Part shown: positions 1-8,413 of the stretch, piece by piece | Layout: each line of letters opens with the position of its first letter | Numbering within the stretch: position 1 is the stretch's first letter | Assembly (NCBI RefSeq): GCF_001612725.1 | Contig: NZ_BDAZ01000046.1 | Span: 62,001-126,000, forward strand | From: Nocardia anaemiae NBRC 100462 | Lineage (GTDB): Bacteria > Actinomycetota > Actinomycetes > Mycobacteriales > Mycobacteriaceae | DNA: 64,000 bases | Direction of reading: 5' to 3' | Notes under the pieces: generated by a model | The model's database searches: none | What the model was told of the DNA's origin: nothing | The model's input: the letters and a program-made list of their open reading frames with translations, nothing else | Made by a program: the position numbers and the translations under genes

Positions 1-1702
1 ATTCCCGCACCAATTCGACGACTCCACCCGCCCGCATCGTGGTCGGATCCGGCAGCGGCAACCGTGACACATACTGGGTGATCCACCGTCGCCTACCCGA
101 ATACAGCCGATTCCCGCACACCGCATCGTAGAACCGCAGGCCCAACGCCGAATTCGCGACGCCCATCAGCAAATACGCCAACCGCTCCGCGGCACCGTCC
201 ACCCCGAGATCGGCCAGCGACATCCAATAGCAATCGCCGTTCACCACCGCCCCGGACCGATCCAAGGCGAATCGCGCCCGCTCACTGATATCGGGAAAGA
301 CGACCTTCGGCACCCGCCACAGATGCGGCCGCTGCGGCACCCAGATCTCGAACCATTCCCTGCCGCTGTCGGTCAGATATTTCCGACCGGCCAAGGTCTG
401 CCGATGTGACTCCAAATATGCCGCCGCACCGGGAAACTCACGCAGGTCGACCGGCGTCCGGGCGGGCTGGGCCGTGTCATACGGATACAGCACCCGCACG
501 TCGCGCTCCCGCGAGATCCGCCACGGATCGACATCCTGATGGGTGATCAAGTCGAATAGCAGCTCCCCCTCCGGCCGCGGCCGCACCTCGCCCCACCGAT
601 CGGAAATGAACACCCGATCCGCGGTCGTCTTGATCCCCACCCGAATCCGCCCAACCGCACCGAATGTCCGCCAGGTCCCGGCCTCTATCTCCGCCAGCCA
701 CCTGTCGACATCCGGCCGGGACATTCGCCACGCGCCGCTGTCCCCATCCCGGTCACGGCCATCCGCTTCATCACTCTGGCCGGAGTCGGCGATCCGCCAG
801 GCAACCACCGGATCGCTTCGAATCGATCCATCCCCCATGATCCGATCGCCGCAAGCCCGACCGATCACCGTCCGATCACCGGTCGCCAACGTACCGACCT
901 CGACCGCGAAAGTGCGCCCACCATGCTCCACACAGTGACTGGTTTCGGCCGCCAGTGCCTCGAAAAGATCGGTCCCACCGATGGTTTCGACAGCCTGCAC
1001 CTCGTAGGCCGAAACATAGCGGCAGACCGCTTGCGATGCCGTACGAGTGGCGATGGTGACCGCGGGCAGCACCGCCGCCTCGAACAACTTCGTATCGCCG
1101 AGGTCGTACAGTTCGACCGGAGCCAACTCGGTGCGCAGCAGACTCCGAATATTCGCACCGGCCTTGGTGGTGAGAAACCGGTTGGCACACAGCAACCCGA
1201 GCACCCCACCCGACCGCAGCAGCCGCGGGGCAACGGCGACGAATGGATGGGTGAGATCGATCCGCCCCTGCAACCCGAACTGCTTGCTGAGCAACCGCGC
1301 GGTCTTCCCACCCAACTGCTGGGTCCGCACATACGGCGGATTGGTGATGATCGCATCGAACGATCCCGCAACGATCCCCGCCGATTCGATCAGGAAATCC
1401 CCGACATGCCACTCGACCGCGACTCCGGCGGCCGCCGCCCGCTCGCGCGCCGTCGCCACCCCGGCCGCATCCAGGTCGTACCCGACCAACTCCACCCGCA
1501 CCCCCGGCAACATCTCCCGCACCACCCCATCCAGCGCAAGCAGCAATTCACCATCACCACAAGCCGGATCGAGCACCCGCAACACCCCGCCACCCGGCAC
1601 ATATTCGAGCAGCCGCCGCGCGAGAAAGCGCGCCAGGGCGGGTGGCGTGTAGTGCCTACCGTGCCGTTTGCGGTCGCGCGCGGCGGGCTCGCCCGGATTC
1701 AT
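1..1702 (-). CDS. N6-adenine DNA methyltransferase (Eco57I/TaqI type), C-terminus cut by window edge
   Basis: This would methylate adenine in DNA using S-adenosylmethionine. The frame starts at an ATG at 1702 and is still open at base 1, so about 567 residues are present and the C-terminus is missing. Residues 17-24 read HYTPPALA, typical of the N-terminus of this family. The SAM-binding motif DPACGDG lies at residues 45-51 and the catalytic motif NPPY at residues 121-124. The second half (residues about 250-560) has the aromatic-rich target-recognition character of TaqI/Eco57I enzymes. No nuclease partner is visible in the window, so it could be a solitary methylase or half of a system that continues to the left. 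The class is clear from the motifs; the target sequence and any restriction activity are unknown. Confidence 0.82.
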   Translation of the reverse strand, partial: MNPGEPAARDRKRHGRHYTPPALARFLARRLLEYVPGGGVLRVLDPACGDGELLLALDGVVREMLPGVRVELVGYDLDAAGVATARERAAAAGVAVEWHVGDFLIESAGIVAGSFDAIITNPPYVRTQQLGGKTARLLSKQFGLQGRIDLTHPFVAVAPRLLRSGGVLGLLCANRFLTTKAGANIRSLLRTELAPVELYDLGDTKLFEAAVLPAVTIATRTASQAVCRYVSAYEVQAVETIGGTDLFEALAAETSHCVEHGGRTFAVEVGTLATGDRTVIGRACGDRIMGDGSIRSDPVVAWRIADSGQSDEADGRDRDGDSGAWRMSRPDVDRWLAEIEAGTWRTFGAVGRIRVGIKTTADRVFISDRWGEVRPRPEGELLFDLITHQDVDPWRISRERDVRVLYPYDTAQPARTPVDLREFPGAAAYLESHRQTLAGRKYLTDSGREWFEIWVPQRPHLWRVPKVVFPDISERARFALDRSGAVVNGDCYWMSLADLGVDGAAERLAYLLMGVANSALGLRFYDAVCGNRLYSGRRRWITQYVSRLPLPDPTTMRAGGVVELVRE

Positions 1703-1975
1703 GCCTGGGATTCTGCCTCGTCAGAGCGCAACCGAGGCGCTAACGCGGTCAACCCGTTTCGCGTCGTCCCGGGCGCGGCGGCTGCCCAAGCGACGCATGA
1801 CCGGTTCCGCACTGATCGACGGCCGAGCTGGCCTTCCGACCGGACTCGGCCGCCCCGATCAGCACACCGACGGAACATCGCCTGCGCGCTGGCCGACCGC
1901 GCTAGGGTGGCGGAACGAATCGGGGGTGGTTCGGTAACCCCTGCCGTTGATTGCACAACGAGGAGGTCGGCTTTT
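1703..1975. other. intergenic region between divergent genes
   Basis: These 273 bases separate the leftward methyltransferase from the rightward lipoprotein gene and must hold both promoters. A strong ribosome binding site, AGGAGG at 1961-1966, precedes the lipoprotein start. I see no clear palindrome or promoter boxes. Confidence 0.4.
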
Positions 1976-2452
1976 ATGCGTTCCATCAGTGCACTCTCGA
2001 CAGTCGTCGCGGCCGCGGTTCTGGCACTCGGCTTGGCGTCCTGCGACAAGGCGGACAACGACAACACCAAGGCCACGAGCACCACCGCGTCCACCGCGCG
2101 CACGACAACCACATCCGCCACCACAACTTATGCGCAAACCCCGACCACCGAACCGCCGACCACGGTCACTACCCCGCCGGTCCCCGAGCCCGCCACGATC
2201 TCCTGCGGCGCGGGCCCCTTCGGCCTGGCCGTCTTCGCCGTGACCACCAAGGGCGACGCCGCCTGCCCCACCGCCCTCGCGGTCACCAATGCCTATGCCG
2301 TGCAATCGGATCTGTGGGACGTCGGCTACGTCGTCCCCATCACAATCGGCACCAGCACCTGGGACTGCCAGGAACACATCGGCACCCCCAACCCCTACCA
2401 AGAGTGCGTCAGCCGCGACAACCCCGCCGAAAAGGCCCGCCTCGCTTCGTAA
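1976..2452 (+). CDS. small secreted lipoprotein, unknown function
   Basis: The product has 158 residues. A signal peptide of about 22 residues ends in the lipobox LASC, so the protein should be lipid-anchored to the outer face of the membrane at Cys23. A Thr/Pro-rich linker follows (about residues 30-75). A compact C-terminal domain of about 80 residues has four cysteines, which could form two disulfides. The frame stays open far upstream, but the ATG at 1976 with AGGAGG nine bases before it and the signal peptide directly after it fix the start. I do not recognise the C-terminal domain; mycobacteria and nocardiae carry many DUF4333-like lipoproteins of this size and layout. Confidence 0.8.
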   Translation: MRSISALSTVVAAAVLALGLASCDKADNDNTKATSTTASTARTTTTSATTTYAQTPTTEPPTTVTTPPVPEPATISCGAGPFGLAVFAVTTKGDAACPTALAVTNAYAVQSDLWDVGYVVPITIGTSTWDCQEHIGTPNPYQECVSRDNPAEKARLAS

Positions 2453-2473
2453 TTACGCTATCGCATATCCAAT

Positions 2474-2511
2474 GAGTCCCTCGCACAAGCTATAGCCTGT
2501 GCGAGGCACTC
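2474..2511. terminator. bidirectional stem-loop terminator
   Basis: A near-perfect hairpin (14 base pairs with one mismatch, short AT-containing loop) lies between the converging lipoprotein gene and dctA. It probably ends both transcripts. Confidence 0.75.
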
Positions 2512-2531
2512 ACTAGTTATGCGACCGCGCC

Positions 2532-3905
2532 CTAGGCTGATGCCTCTTCCGACGAGTAGGCGACCATTGGGTCCTTGTCTTCCAATGGCGGCACCTCTTC
2601 ACCGTCGAGCACCTTGCGCATTCGGTCCGAATCCAACTGTCCCTCCCACTTCGCGACCACGAATGTCGCGACGCAATTGCCGAGCAGATTCACCGTGACT
2701 CGCATCGAATCCATCAGCCGATCGGCTCCGAGCAGCAGCGCGACCGCGGCCACCGGAATCGATCCGTGTCCGATCGCGGTGATCGTCGCCGACAGCGCCA
2801 GGAAGGACGAACCCGGCACGCCCGCCATACCTTTCGAGGTCAACATCAGCACGCCGACCGCCGTGATCTGTTCGCCGAGACTCAGATCCACCCCGAGCGC
2901 CTGCGCCAAGAACAGCACGCAGATGGACAAGTACAGCGTCGCGCCATCGAGATTGAACGAATATCCGGTCGGTATCACCAGCCCGGTGGTCGCCCGGGAG
3001 CAACCGGCCTCGGTCAGCTTGATCATGATCCGCGGCAGCACCACCTCGGTCGACGCGGTGCCCAGCGCGAGGAACAGCTCATCCTTGATGTATTTGACGA
3101 GCTTCCACAGGCTCACCCCCGCGAAGATCCGCACCACCACCGCGAGCACCAGCAGGAACAACACCGCCGCCCCATAACAACAGGCGATCAACTTGCCATA
3201 GCTGCTGAGTGCGGAAAGTCCGTACTGCCCGACGATATAGGCCATCGCCCCGAACGCACCCAGCGGCGCCAATTTCATGATCCAGCCGATGATCGTGAAG
3301 AAGATCTTCCCGATGTGATCGACCGCCTCCAGAATCACCGGCGGACCGTGTTCGCCGAACTTCGCCAGCGCCAAACCGAACAGCACCGCGAAGAACAACA
3401 CCTGCAGCAGCGCATTCTCCGCGAATGCCGAAATCACCGATGCCGGAATGATATTCAGCACAAAGTCGACGGTATGCGGCAGCTCGCCGTTCTTGGTTGT
3501 CTTTGCGATCTTCTCGGCACCGGTCGCCAGGGTCTGCGCGTCGACATGAAAGCCCGCACCCGGCTTCACCAGGTTGCCGACCAGCAAGCCGAAGAGCAGC
3601 GCGAAGGTGGTGATCGCCTCGAAGTAGATCAGCGCCTTCACACCGATCCGCCCCACCGCCTTCATATCGCCCACATGGGCGATGCCGAGCACCACCGTGC
3701 AGAAGATGATCGGCGCGATCACCATTCTGATCAGCTTGATGAATCCGTCGGCCAGCGGTTTGAGATCCGCGCCGAAGCCGGGCCACAGCTTGCCGACCAG
3801 AATTCCGGCCACGATCGCAACCAGCAGTTGCAGGAATAGCGACCGGTACCAGGGCGGTTTGCGCACCGGGTCGGCTGCTGCGGTGGTTTCGATCGTCACG
3901 CTCAT
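2532..3905 (-). CDS. dctA: C4-dicarboxylate/H+ or Na+ symporter DctA
   Basis: This 457-residue inner-membrane protein imports succinate, fumarate and malate by ion symport. It belongs to the dicarboxylate/amino acid:cation symporter (DAACS) family and has the expected length. The N-terminal half carries eight or so hydrophobic helices. The C-terminal half shows the re-entrant-loop regions of this family, including SLGEQ...LTSKGMAGVPGSSF (about residues 340-365) and a preceding GYSFNLDGATLY segment with the substrate/cation-binding residues. It is a single-gene unit with its own promoter region, which contains two palindromes (3915-3958). Glutamate carriers of the same fold are the main alternative, but the overall match is to DctA. 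Confidence 0.9.
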   Translation of the reverse strand: MSVTIETTAAADPVRKPPWYRSLFLQLLVAIVAGILVGKLWPGFGADLKPLADGFIKLIRMVIAPIIFCTVVLGIAHVGDMKAVGRIGVKALIYFEAITTFALLFGLLVGNLVKPGAGFHVDAQTLATGAEKIAKTTKNGELPHTVDFVLNIIPASVISAFAENALLQVLFFAVLFGLALAKFGEHGPPVILEAVDHIGKIFFTIIGWIMKLAPLGAFGAMAYIVGQYGLSALSSYGKLIACCYGAAVLFLLVLAVVVRIFAGVSLWKLVKYIKDELFLALGTASTEVVLPRIMIKLTEAGCSRATTGLVIPTGYSFNLDGATLYLSICVLFLAQALGVDLSLGEQITAVGVLMLTSKGMAGVPGSSFLALSATITAIGHGSIPVAAVALLLGADRLMDSMRVTVNLLGNCVATFVVAKWEGQLDSDRMRKVLDGEEVPPLEDKDPMVAYSSEEASA

Positions 3906-3914
3906 GCGCGCAAC

Positions 3915-3958
3915 ATACGAGCTATTCGTATCGCCGAAGTTTCAACTTTATTTCGGCG
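3915..3958. promoter_or_regulatory. two adjacent palindromes upstream of dctA, candidate operators
   Basis: ATACGA-N5-TCGTAT at 3915-3931 lies 10 bases before the dctA start. A second inverted repeat, CGCCGAA ... TTCGGCG (3932-3958), abuts it. The position suggests control of dctA by a dimeric regulator. No regulator gene adjoins. Confidence 0.5.
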
Positions 3959-4007
3959 CGGAAACCCGATTGTCATCCCACGTCCGCCGAGCAGAACAAT
4001 ACGAACG

Positions 4008-4042
4008 AAAAGCGGGCCCCGGGAAATCCCGAGACCCGCTTT
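4008..4042 (-). terminator. terminator of the fabD-acpM-kas-accD6 operon
   Basis: AAAGCGGG and CCCGCTTT arms with additional inner pairs form a hairpin just downstream of accD6. Read on the minus strand it lies 11 bases after the stop codon. Confidence 0.7.
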
Positions 4043-4052
4043 CCCAACCGAA

Positions 4053-5486
4053 TTACAGCGGAATGTTCTTGTGGTGACTCTTGCGCACCGGCGCCGCCGC
4101 CAATGCCGCGGCGATGATGCTGCGCGTCTTGGCCGGATCGATGACCTCGTCCACCACGCCGATCGCGATCGCGCGCTCGACACCACCGGCGATGCGCTCG
4201 TGCTCGACCGTCAGACGCTCGTGCAGCGCCTCACGCTCTTCCTCCGGCGCGGCCGCGAGGGCCTTCTTGTGCAGGATGCCGACCGCGGCCTTGGCGCCCA
4301 TCACGGCGACCTCCGAACCGGGCCAGGCATACACCGCGGTCGCACCGAGCGAACGGGCATTCATCGCGATGTAGGCGCCACCGTAGATCTTGCGGGTGAC
4401 CAGCGTGACCCGCGGCACCCGGGCCTCGGCGAATGCGTGCAGCAGCTTCGCACCGCGTCGCACCACGCCTTCCCACTCCATGCTGACACCGGGCAGGTAC
4501 CCGGGCACATCGGTGAGCACAACAAGCGGAATGCCGAACGCGTCGCACAACCGCACGAAACGCGCTGCCTTCTCGGCACTTTCGGAGTTCAAGCAGCCAC
4601 CGAGGCGGATCGGGTTATTGGCGAGCACGCCAACGGTGCGCCCGCCGAGCCGTCCGAGACCGGTGACGATGCTGCGCGCGTAACCAGCCTGCAGTTCCTC
4701 GAACGAGGACTCACCGTCGACGTTGTCGAGCAGCTCGTGGACGATCGGCTTCACGTCGTAGGCGCGCTTGGCCGATTCCGGCATCATCGCCTTCAGATCG
4801 ACATCACCGTGCGCGGCCGCGACCAGATCGAATTCGCCCTGTTCGGCGAACATCGAGACCAGGCGCCGACCACGATGCAGCGCATCGGCCTCGTCATCGG
4901 CGACGATGTGCGTGACACCGGACTTCTTGCCGTGCGTCTCCGGACCGCCCAGGGTGGCCATATCGACCTGCTCACCGGTCACACTGCGCACCACATCGGG
5001 ACCGGTCACGAAGATCCGACCTTCGGGCGCCATGATCACGATGTCGGTGAGAGCGGGACCGTAGGCGGCGCCACCGGCCGCGAAGCCGAGCACCACCGAA
5101 ATCTGCGGCACCAGACCGGATGCGCGAACCATGGCCTCGAAGACCAGACCGACCGCGTGCAGCGCCTCGACACCCTCGGCCAGTCGAGCGCCGCCGGAAT
5201 GCCAGATGCCGACCACCGGAATGGCGGAATCGATAGCGGTGTCGATCGCGTCGACGATGTGCTTGCAGCCCTCCACACCCATCGCGCCGCCCATGACGGT
5301 GGCATCGGAGCAGTAGGCGACGGTGCGGACGCCGTCGACCTCGCCGATCGCGGCGAGCACACCGGACTTGTCGCGCGGATGCAGCGGGAGAACCGTTCCG
5401 GGGTCGAAGAAGCGTTGGAGCCGACCGAGCGGATCACGTGGATCGGTTGCAGTTTCTGGTCGAAACGCGGGAGCCATGATTGTCAT
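4053..5486 (-). CDS. accD6: acyl-CoA carboxylase carboxyltransferase (beta) subunit AccD6
   Basis: This 477-residue biotin-dependent carboxyltransferase makes malonyl-CoA for fatty and mycolic acid synthesis, together with a biotinylated alpha subunit encoded elsewhere. The crotonase-fold halves are visible. The N-terminal half contains GGARLAEGVEALH and the oxyanion region GFAAGGAAYGPAL. The C-terminal half has the biotin/acyl pocket segment LTDVPGYLPG followed by RKIYGGAYIAMN. It is the last gene of the FAS-II operon, as in mycobacteria, and the first ATG (5486) follows a GAGGTGAGGAG ribosome binding site. A 15-bp hairpin in the 200-base gap from kas may tune its expression. Confidence 0.93.
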   Translation of the reverse strand: MTIMAPAFRPETATDPRDPLGRLQRFFDPGTVLPLHPRDKSGVLAAIGEVDGVRTVAYCSDATVMGGAMGVEGCKHIVDAIDTAIDSAIPVVGIWHSGGARLAEGVEALHAVGLVFEAMVRASGLVPQISVVLGFAAGGAAYGPALTDIVIMAPEGRIFVTGPDVVRSVTGEQVDMATLGGPETHGKKSGVTHIVADDEADALHRGRRLVSMFAEQGEFDLVAAAHGDVDLKAMMPESAKRAYDVKPIVHELLDNVDGESSFEELQAGYARSIVTGLGRLGGRTVGVLANNPIRLGGCLNSESAEKAARFVRLCDAFGIPLVVLTDVPGYLPGVSMEWEGVVRRGAKLLHAFAEARVPRVTLVTRKIYGGAYIAMNARSLGATAVYAWPGSEVAVMGAKAAVGILHKKALAAAPEEEREALHERLTVEHERIAGGVERAIAIGVVDEVIDPAKTRSIIAAALAAAPVRKSHHKNIPL

Positions 5487-5544
5487 CGCGTTTACTCCTC
5501 ACCTCTAAGACGTGCGCCGCTACCGCGGCTGCGTATGTCGAACA

Positions 5545-5586
5545 CCGGTGGGGTCGACCGATTCTGGCGTTGGTCGACCCCACCGG
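5545..5586 (-). other. perfect 15-bp hairpin between kas and accD6
   Basis: The arms at 5545-5559 and 5572-5586 are exact inverted repeats (CCGGTGGGGTCGACC) separated by 12 bases. No T-run follows on the minus strand, so it is more likely an attenuator, processing site or mRNA stabiliser than a full terminator. Confidence 0.6.
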
Positions 5587-5687
5587 GGATTCGTCTGCAG
5601 TCTGTCGGTCTGTGCGGTCAAGCCCCGGAGGAACCAGCTCGGGTAGCCACGGAGGGCTCCGCACCGACCGAATCAGATACCGCGCGG

Positions 5688-6938
5688 CTATGCGCGACCG
5701 AAGGCGAGCGCGACATTGTGCCCACCGAAACCGAACGAGTTGTTGATGGCGTACTCGATCTCCTGACGGCGGGCCTCGCCGTGCACCACATCCAGATCGA
5801 TCTCCGGATCCTGGTTGTCCAGGTTCAGCGTCGGCGGAACGAGGCCGTCCCGGATGCTGAGCACGGTCAGAATCGATTCCAGTGCGCCAACCGCGCCGAT
5901 CGAATGTCCCAGCGCGGATTTCGGCGCGTACACCGAAGCGTGGTTACCGACGGCCTTGTTGATCGCATTGGCCTCGGCGGTATCGCCGATCGGGGTAGCG
6001 GTCGCATGCGCGTTGATGTGGGTGATGTCCTTGGGCGTCAGACCCGCGGTCTGCATCGCCCGCGTCATCGCCCGGGCGGCACCGTCACCCGTGGGATCCG
6101 GTGCGACCAGGTGGTAACCGTCGGAAGTGATACCGGCGCCCAGCAGGCGCGCATGGATCGTCGCGCCACGAGCCTTGGCGTGCTCCTCGGTCTCGATGAC
6201 CATCAACGCACCGGCCTCGCCGAAGACGAAACCGTCGCGATCCTTGTCGAACGGACGCGAAGCGCCCTTCGGGTTGTCATTGCGGGTGCTCATCGCGCGC
6301 ATCATGGTGAATGCCGCGATCGGCACCGCGTCGATGAAACCCTCCACGCCACCGGTGACGACCATATCGGCGTCACCCATGACGATCATTCGCCACGCAT
6401 TGGCGATGGCCTCGGAGCCCGATGAGCATGCCGAGACCGGAGTGACCACTCCTGCCCTGGCCTTCAATTCGAGACCGACGACGGCCGACGGACCATTCGG
6501 CATGACCATCTGAACAGCCAGCGGCGAAATCTTGCGATAGCCACCGTTCTTCAGCTTGTCGACCGAGTCGATGAGGGCGTCACCGCCACCGAGCCCGGTA
6601 CCGATCGCCACACCCAGCCGCTCCGGGTCGACCTCGGGGCTGCCCGCGTTCTGCCAGACCTCGCGACCGAGTACGGTCGCGAGCTGCTCGACGTAGGCCA
6701 TGCGCCGACATTCGACACGGCTCAGCAGGGCCTCTGGCCGGACCTTCAGGTGACCGCCGATGCGGACCGGAAGGTCGTACTCCTCGACGAAGGGGTCCTC
6801 GAGAGTGTCGATTCCGCTCTCGCCGTTGAGGAGTCCCTTCCACGTCGCATCGACATCACCAGCGATCGACGTGGTCGCCGCCAGGCTTGTAACGACGACG
6901 TTGGGGAAGTTCCCGTTCAAGGTGGAAGGAGTGGTCAC
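5688..6938 (-). CDS. kasA: beta-ketoacyl-ACP synthase KasA (FAS-II)
   Basis: This 416-residue condensing enzyme extends acyl-AcpM with malonyl-AcpM units in FAS-II, feeding meromycolate synthesis. The catalytic triad falls at Cys171 (in SACSSGSEA), His311 (NAHATATPIGD) and His345 (GHSIGAVGA), the same numbers I know for M. tuberculosis KasA. The start is a GTG at 6938, 10 bases after acpM ends, so the two are co-transcribed. Mycobacteria have a second paralogue, kasB, immediately downstream; here that place is a 200-base gap before accD6. Calling it KasA rather than KasB rests on position and numbering, and it may do both jobs. Confidence 0.9.
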   Translation of the reverse strand: MTTPSTLNGNFPNVVVTSLAATTSIAGDVDATWKGLLNGESGIDTLEDPFVEEYDLPVRIGGHLKVRPEALLSRVECRRMAYVEQLATVLGREVWQNAGSPEVDPERLGVAIGTGLGGGDALIDSVDKLKNGGYRKISPLAVQMVMPNGPSAVVGLELKARAGVVTPVSACSSGSEAIANAWRMIVMGDADMVVTGGVEGFIDAVPIAAFTMMRAMSTRNDNPKGASRPFDKDRDGFVFGEAGALMVIETEEHAKARGATIHARLLGAGITSDGYHLVAPDPTGDGAARAMTRAMQTAGLTPKDITHINAHATATPIGDTAEANAINKAVGNHASVYAPKSALGHSIGAVGALESILTVLSIRDGLVPPTLNLDNQDPEIDLDVVHGEARRQEIEYAINNSFGFGGHNVALAFGRA

Positions 6939-6948
6939 AGTGTCGGCC

Positions 6949-7248
6949 CTACTCGGCGTCGAACTTGGCCTTGAGCTCCGCGGCCGCCTCAGCGTTCTCG
7001 GCCTCGAGCTTCTGGATGTAGGCGACAGCGTCGCCGACCGTCTTCAGGCTGGCCAGATCCTCGTCCGGGATCTTGACGCCGTACTTGTCCTCGGTCTGAA
7101 CCGCGATCTCGACCATGGACAGCGAGTCGATGTCCAGGTCATCGACGAAGGACTTCTCGATCGTCACCTCGGAGGGCTCGATACCGGTCACCTCTTCGAT
7201 GATCTTGCCGAGTTCCTCGACGATTTGTTCCTGGGTCAGAGCGGCCAC
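6949..7248 (-). CDS. acpM: meromycolate-extension acyl carrier protein AcpM
   Basis: This 99-residue acidic acyl carrier protein carries growing chains on a phosphopantetheine arm attached to the serine of the DSLS motif (Ser42). It has the longer C-terminal tail (AENAEAAAELKAKFDAE) typical of mycobacterial AcpM rather than the 80-residue E. coli type. The start is a GTG at 7248 with GGGAG seven bases before it. It lies between fabD and kasA in the FAS-II operon. Confidence 0.95.
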   Translation of the reverse strand: MAALTQEQIVEELGKIIEEVTGIEPSEVTIEKSFVDDLDIDSLSMVEIAVQTEDKYGVKIPDEDLASLKTVGDAVAYIQKLEAENAEAAAELKAKFDAE

Positions 7249-7370
7249 TTCGTGGCTCCCTTCTTATCTACTTTGTAGGGCTTCACTGTTGTTTTTCGAA
7301 TCGAGCGAGCCGATGGTTACCGTCCGCTCGGTCACGATCGTGCATTTGGTTACACGGTCGCGGGGGAAAG

Positions 7371-8285
7371 CTAGCCGGAATTGGTGAGCCCGGCCAACGC
7401 GGGGAGGTCTTCGGGGGTCTTCAGGGCCAATGTTGGCGTGCCCTTCAGTTCCCGTTTTGCGATGCCGACGAGCGTGCCCGCCGGCGGCAGCTCCGCCACT
7501 GCCGAAACCGCCGCGGCACGGACGGTCTCGGTGCACAGGTCCCACCGGACGGGCCGGGTGACCTGCGCCGCGAGCTTAGCGACAGCATCGGCTCCTGAGG
7601 TAACCGGCTTGCCGTCGAAGTTCGAAAGCAGGGTCCTGGTCGGCTCGTTCGGTGCGATCTTGGATATGGCATCCGTCACAGCGTCCTGAGCCGGGGCCAT
7701 GAACGCGGTGTGGAACGCACCCGCGACGGGCAGCGCACGCACCCGCGCCTTCTCGGGCGGGTTGGCGGCGAGTTCCGCAAGGGCGGTCAAACGTCCGGCG
7801 GCCACGATCTGACCCGCGGCATTGCGGTTGGCCGGGACGAGTTCGAGCTCTTCGAGCCGGGCGAGCACGGCGGCCTCATCGCCACCGAGCAGCGCGGACA
7901 TGCCGGTCGGCTCCAGTGCGCACGCCTTGGCCATCTCCGCACCGCGGATGGCGGCCAGTCGCACCGCATCATCGGCGGAGATGACTCCGGCGACCGCGGC
8001 GGCGGCGAGTTCACCGACCGAATGTCCGGCGACGATGGTATCGGCCGGAAGTGAATCCGACTCGATTTCGGCGAAGGCCAGCAGTGCGGCGGCGACCACG
8101 AGCGGCTGGGTAACGGCGGTATCGGTGATCTCCTCCGCCGTAGCCGTGGTGCCGAGCCGTACCAGATCCAGGCCGGAGGCCTTGGACCAGAGGGCGAGGC
8201 GGTCAGTCGCGCCGGGAAGGTCGAGCCAAGGCGCGAGCATGCCGGGTGTCTGGGACCCCTGTCCTGGGGCGAACAACGCGATCAC
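7371..8285 (-). CDS. fabD: malonyl-CoA:ACP transacylase FabD
   Basis: This enzyme moves malonyl from CoA to AcpM for FAS-II. I place the start at the GTG at 8285, which gives a 304-residue protein beginning IALFAPGQGSQTPGM, the conserved FabD N-terminus. An open stretch upstream of it has no such similarity and covers the operator. The nucleophile Ser89 lies in GHSVGE, and the partner His lies in GAFHTAFM. It is the first gene of the fabD-acpM-kasA-accD6 operon. Its promoter should lie between 8286 and 8413, where a perfect inverted repeat (8348-8376) matches the expected MabR site. Confidence 0.93.
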   Translation of the reverse strand: MIALFAPGQGSQTPGMLAPWLDLPGATDRLALWSKASGLDLVRLGTTATAEEITDTAVTQPLVVAAALLAFAEIESDSLPADTIVAGHSVGELAAAAVAGVISADDAVRLAAIRGAEMAKACALEPTGMSALLGGDEAAVLARLEELELVPANRNAAGQIVAAGRLTALAELAANPPEKARVRALPVAGAFHTAFMAPAQDAVTDAISKIAPNEPTRTLLSNFDGKPVTSGADAVAKLAAQVTRPVRWDLCTETVRAAAVSAVAELPPAGTLVGIAKRELKGTPTLALKTPEDLPALAGLTNSG

Positions 8286-8347
8286 ACCTCTAAGAAAACA
8301 CTGTGAGGTGGGCCGCACGAGATGTCGACGCGAATGAACCTTTCGGA

Positions 8348-8376
8348 GCGCTTTTGTGGGGGTCCCACAAAAGCGC
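8348..8376. promoter_or_regulatory. MabR-type operator in front of fabD
   Basis: Two exact 13-base arms (GCGCTTTTGTGGG and its complement) flank a 3-base centre. The inner part reads TTTTGT-N9-ACAAAA (8352-8372), which is, as I recall it, the site bound by MabR at the mycobacterial fasII promoter. It lies 63 bases upstream of the fabD start and downstream of mabR itself. Confidence 0.8.
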
Positions 8377-8413
8377 ATGTGGGTTGTCCCGATCGACCGT
8401 TTCGACGGCTGCG

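Noticed and set aside
923..1975. Rightward open frame leading into the lipoprotein gene
   Set aside because: It overlaps the methyltransferase motifs on the other strand; the real start at 1976 has AGGAGG and a signal peptide.
5545..5586. Hairpin as transposon or IS end
   Set aside because: No transposase, no second copy of the repeat and no target duplication nearby; it fits an RNA hairpin inside an operon better.
4071..6425. Very long rightward open frame across accD6 and kasA
   Set aside because: It is the antisense shadow of two clearly conserved genes in a high-G+C genome; its translation is Arg/Gly/His-rich and has no family features.
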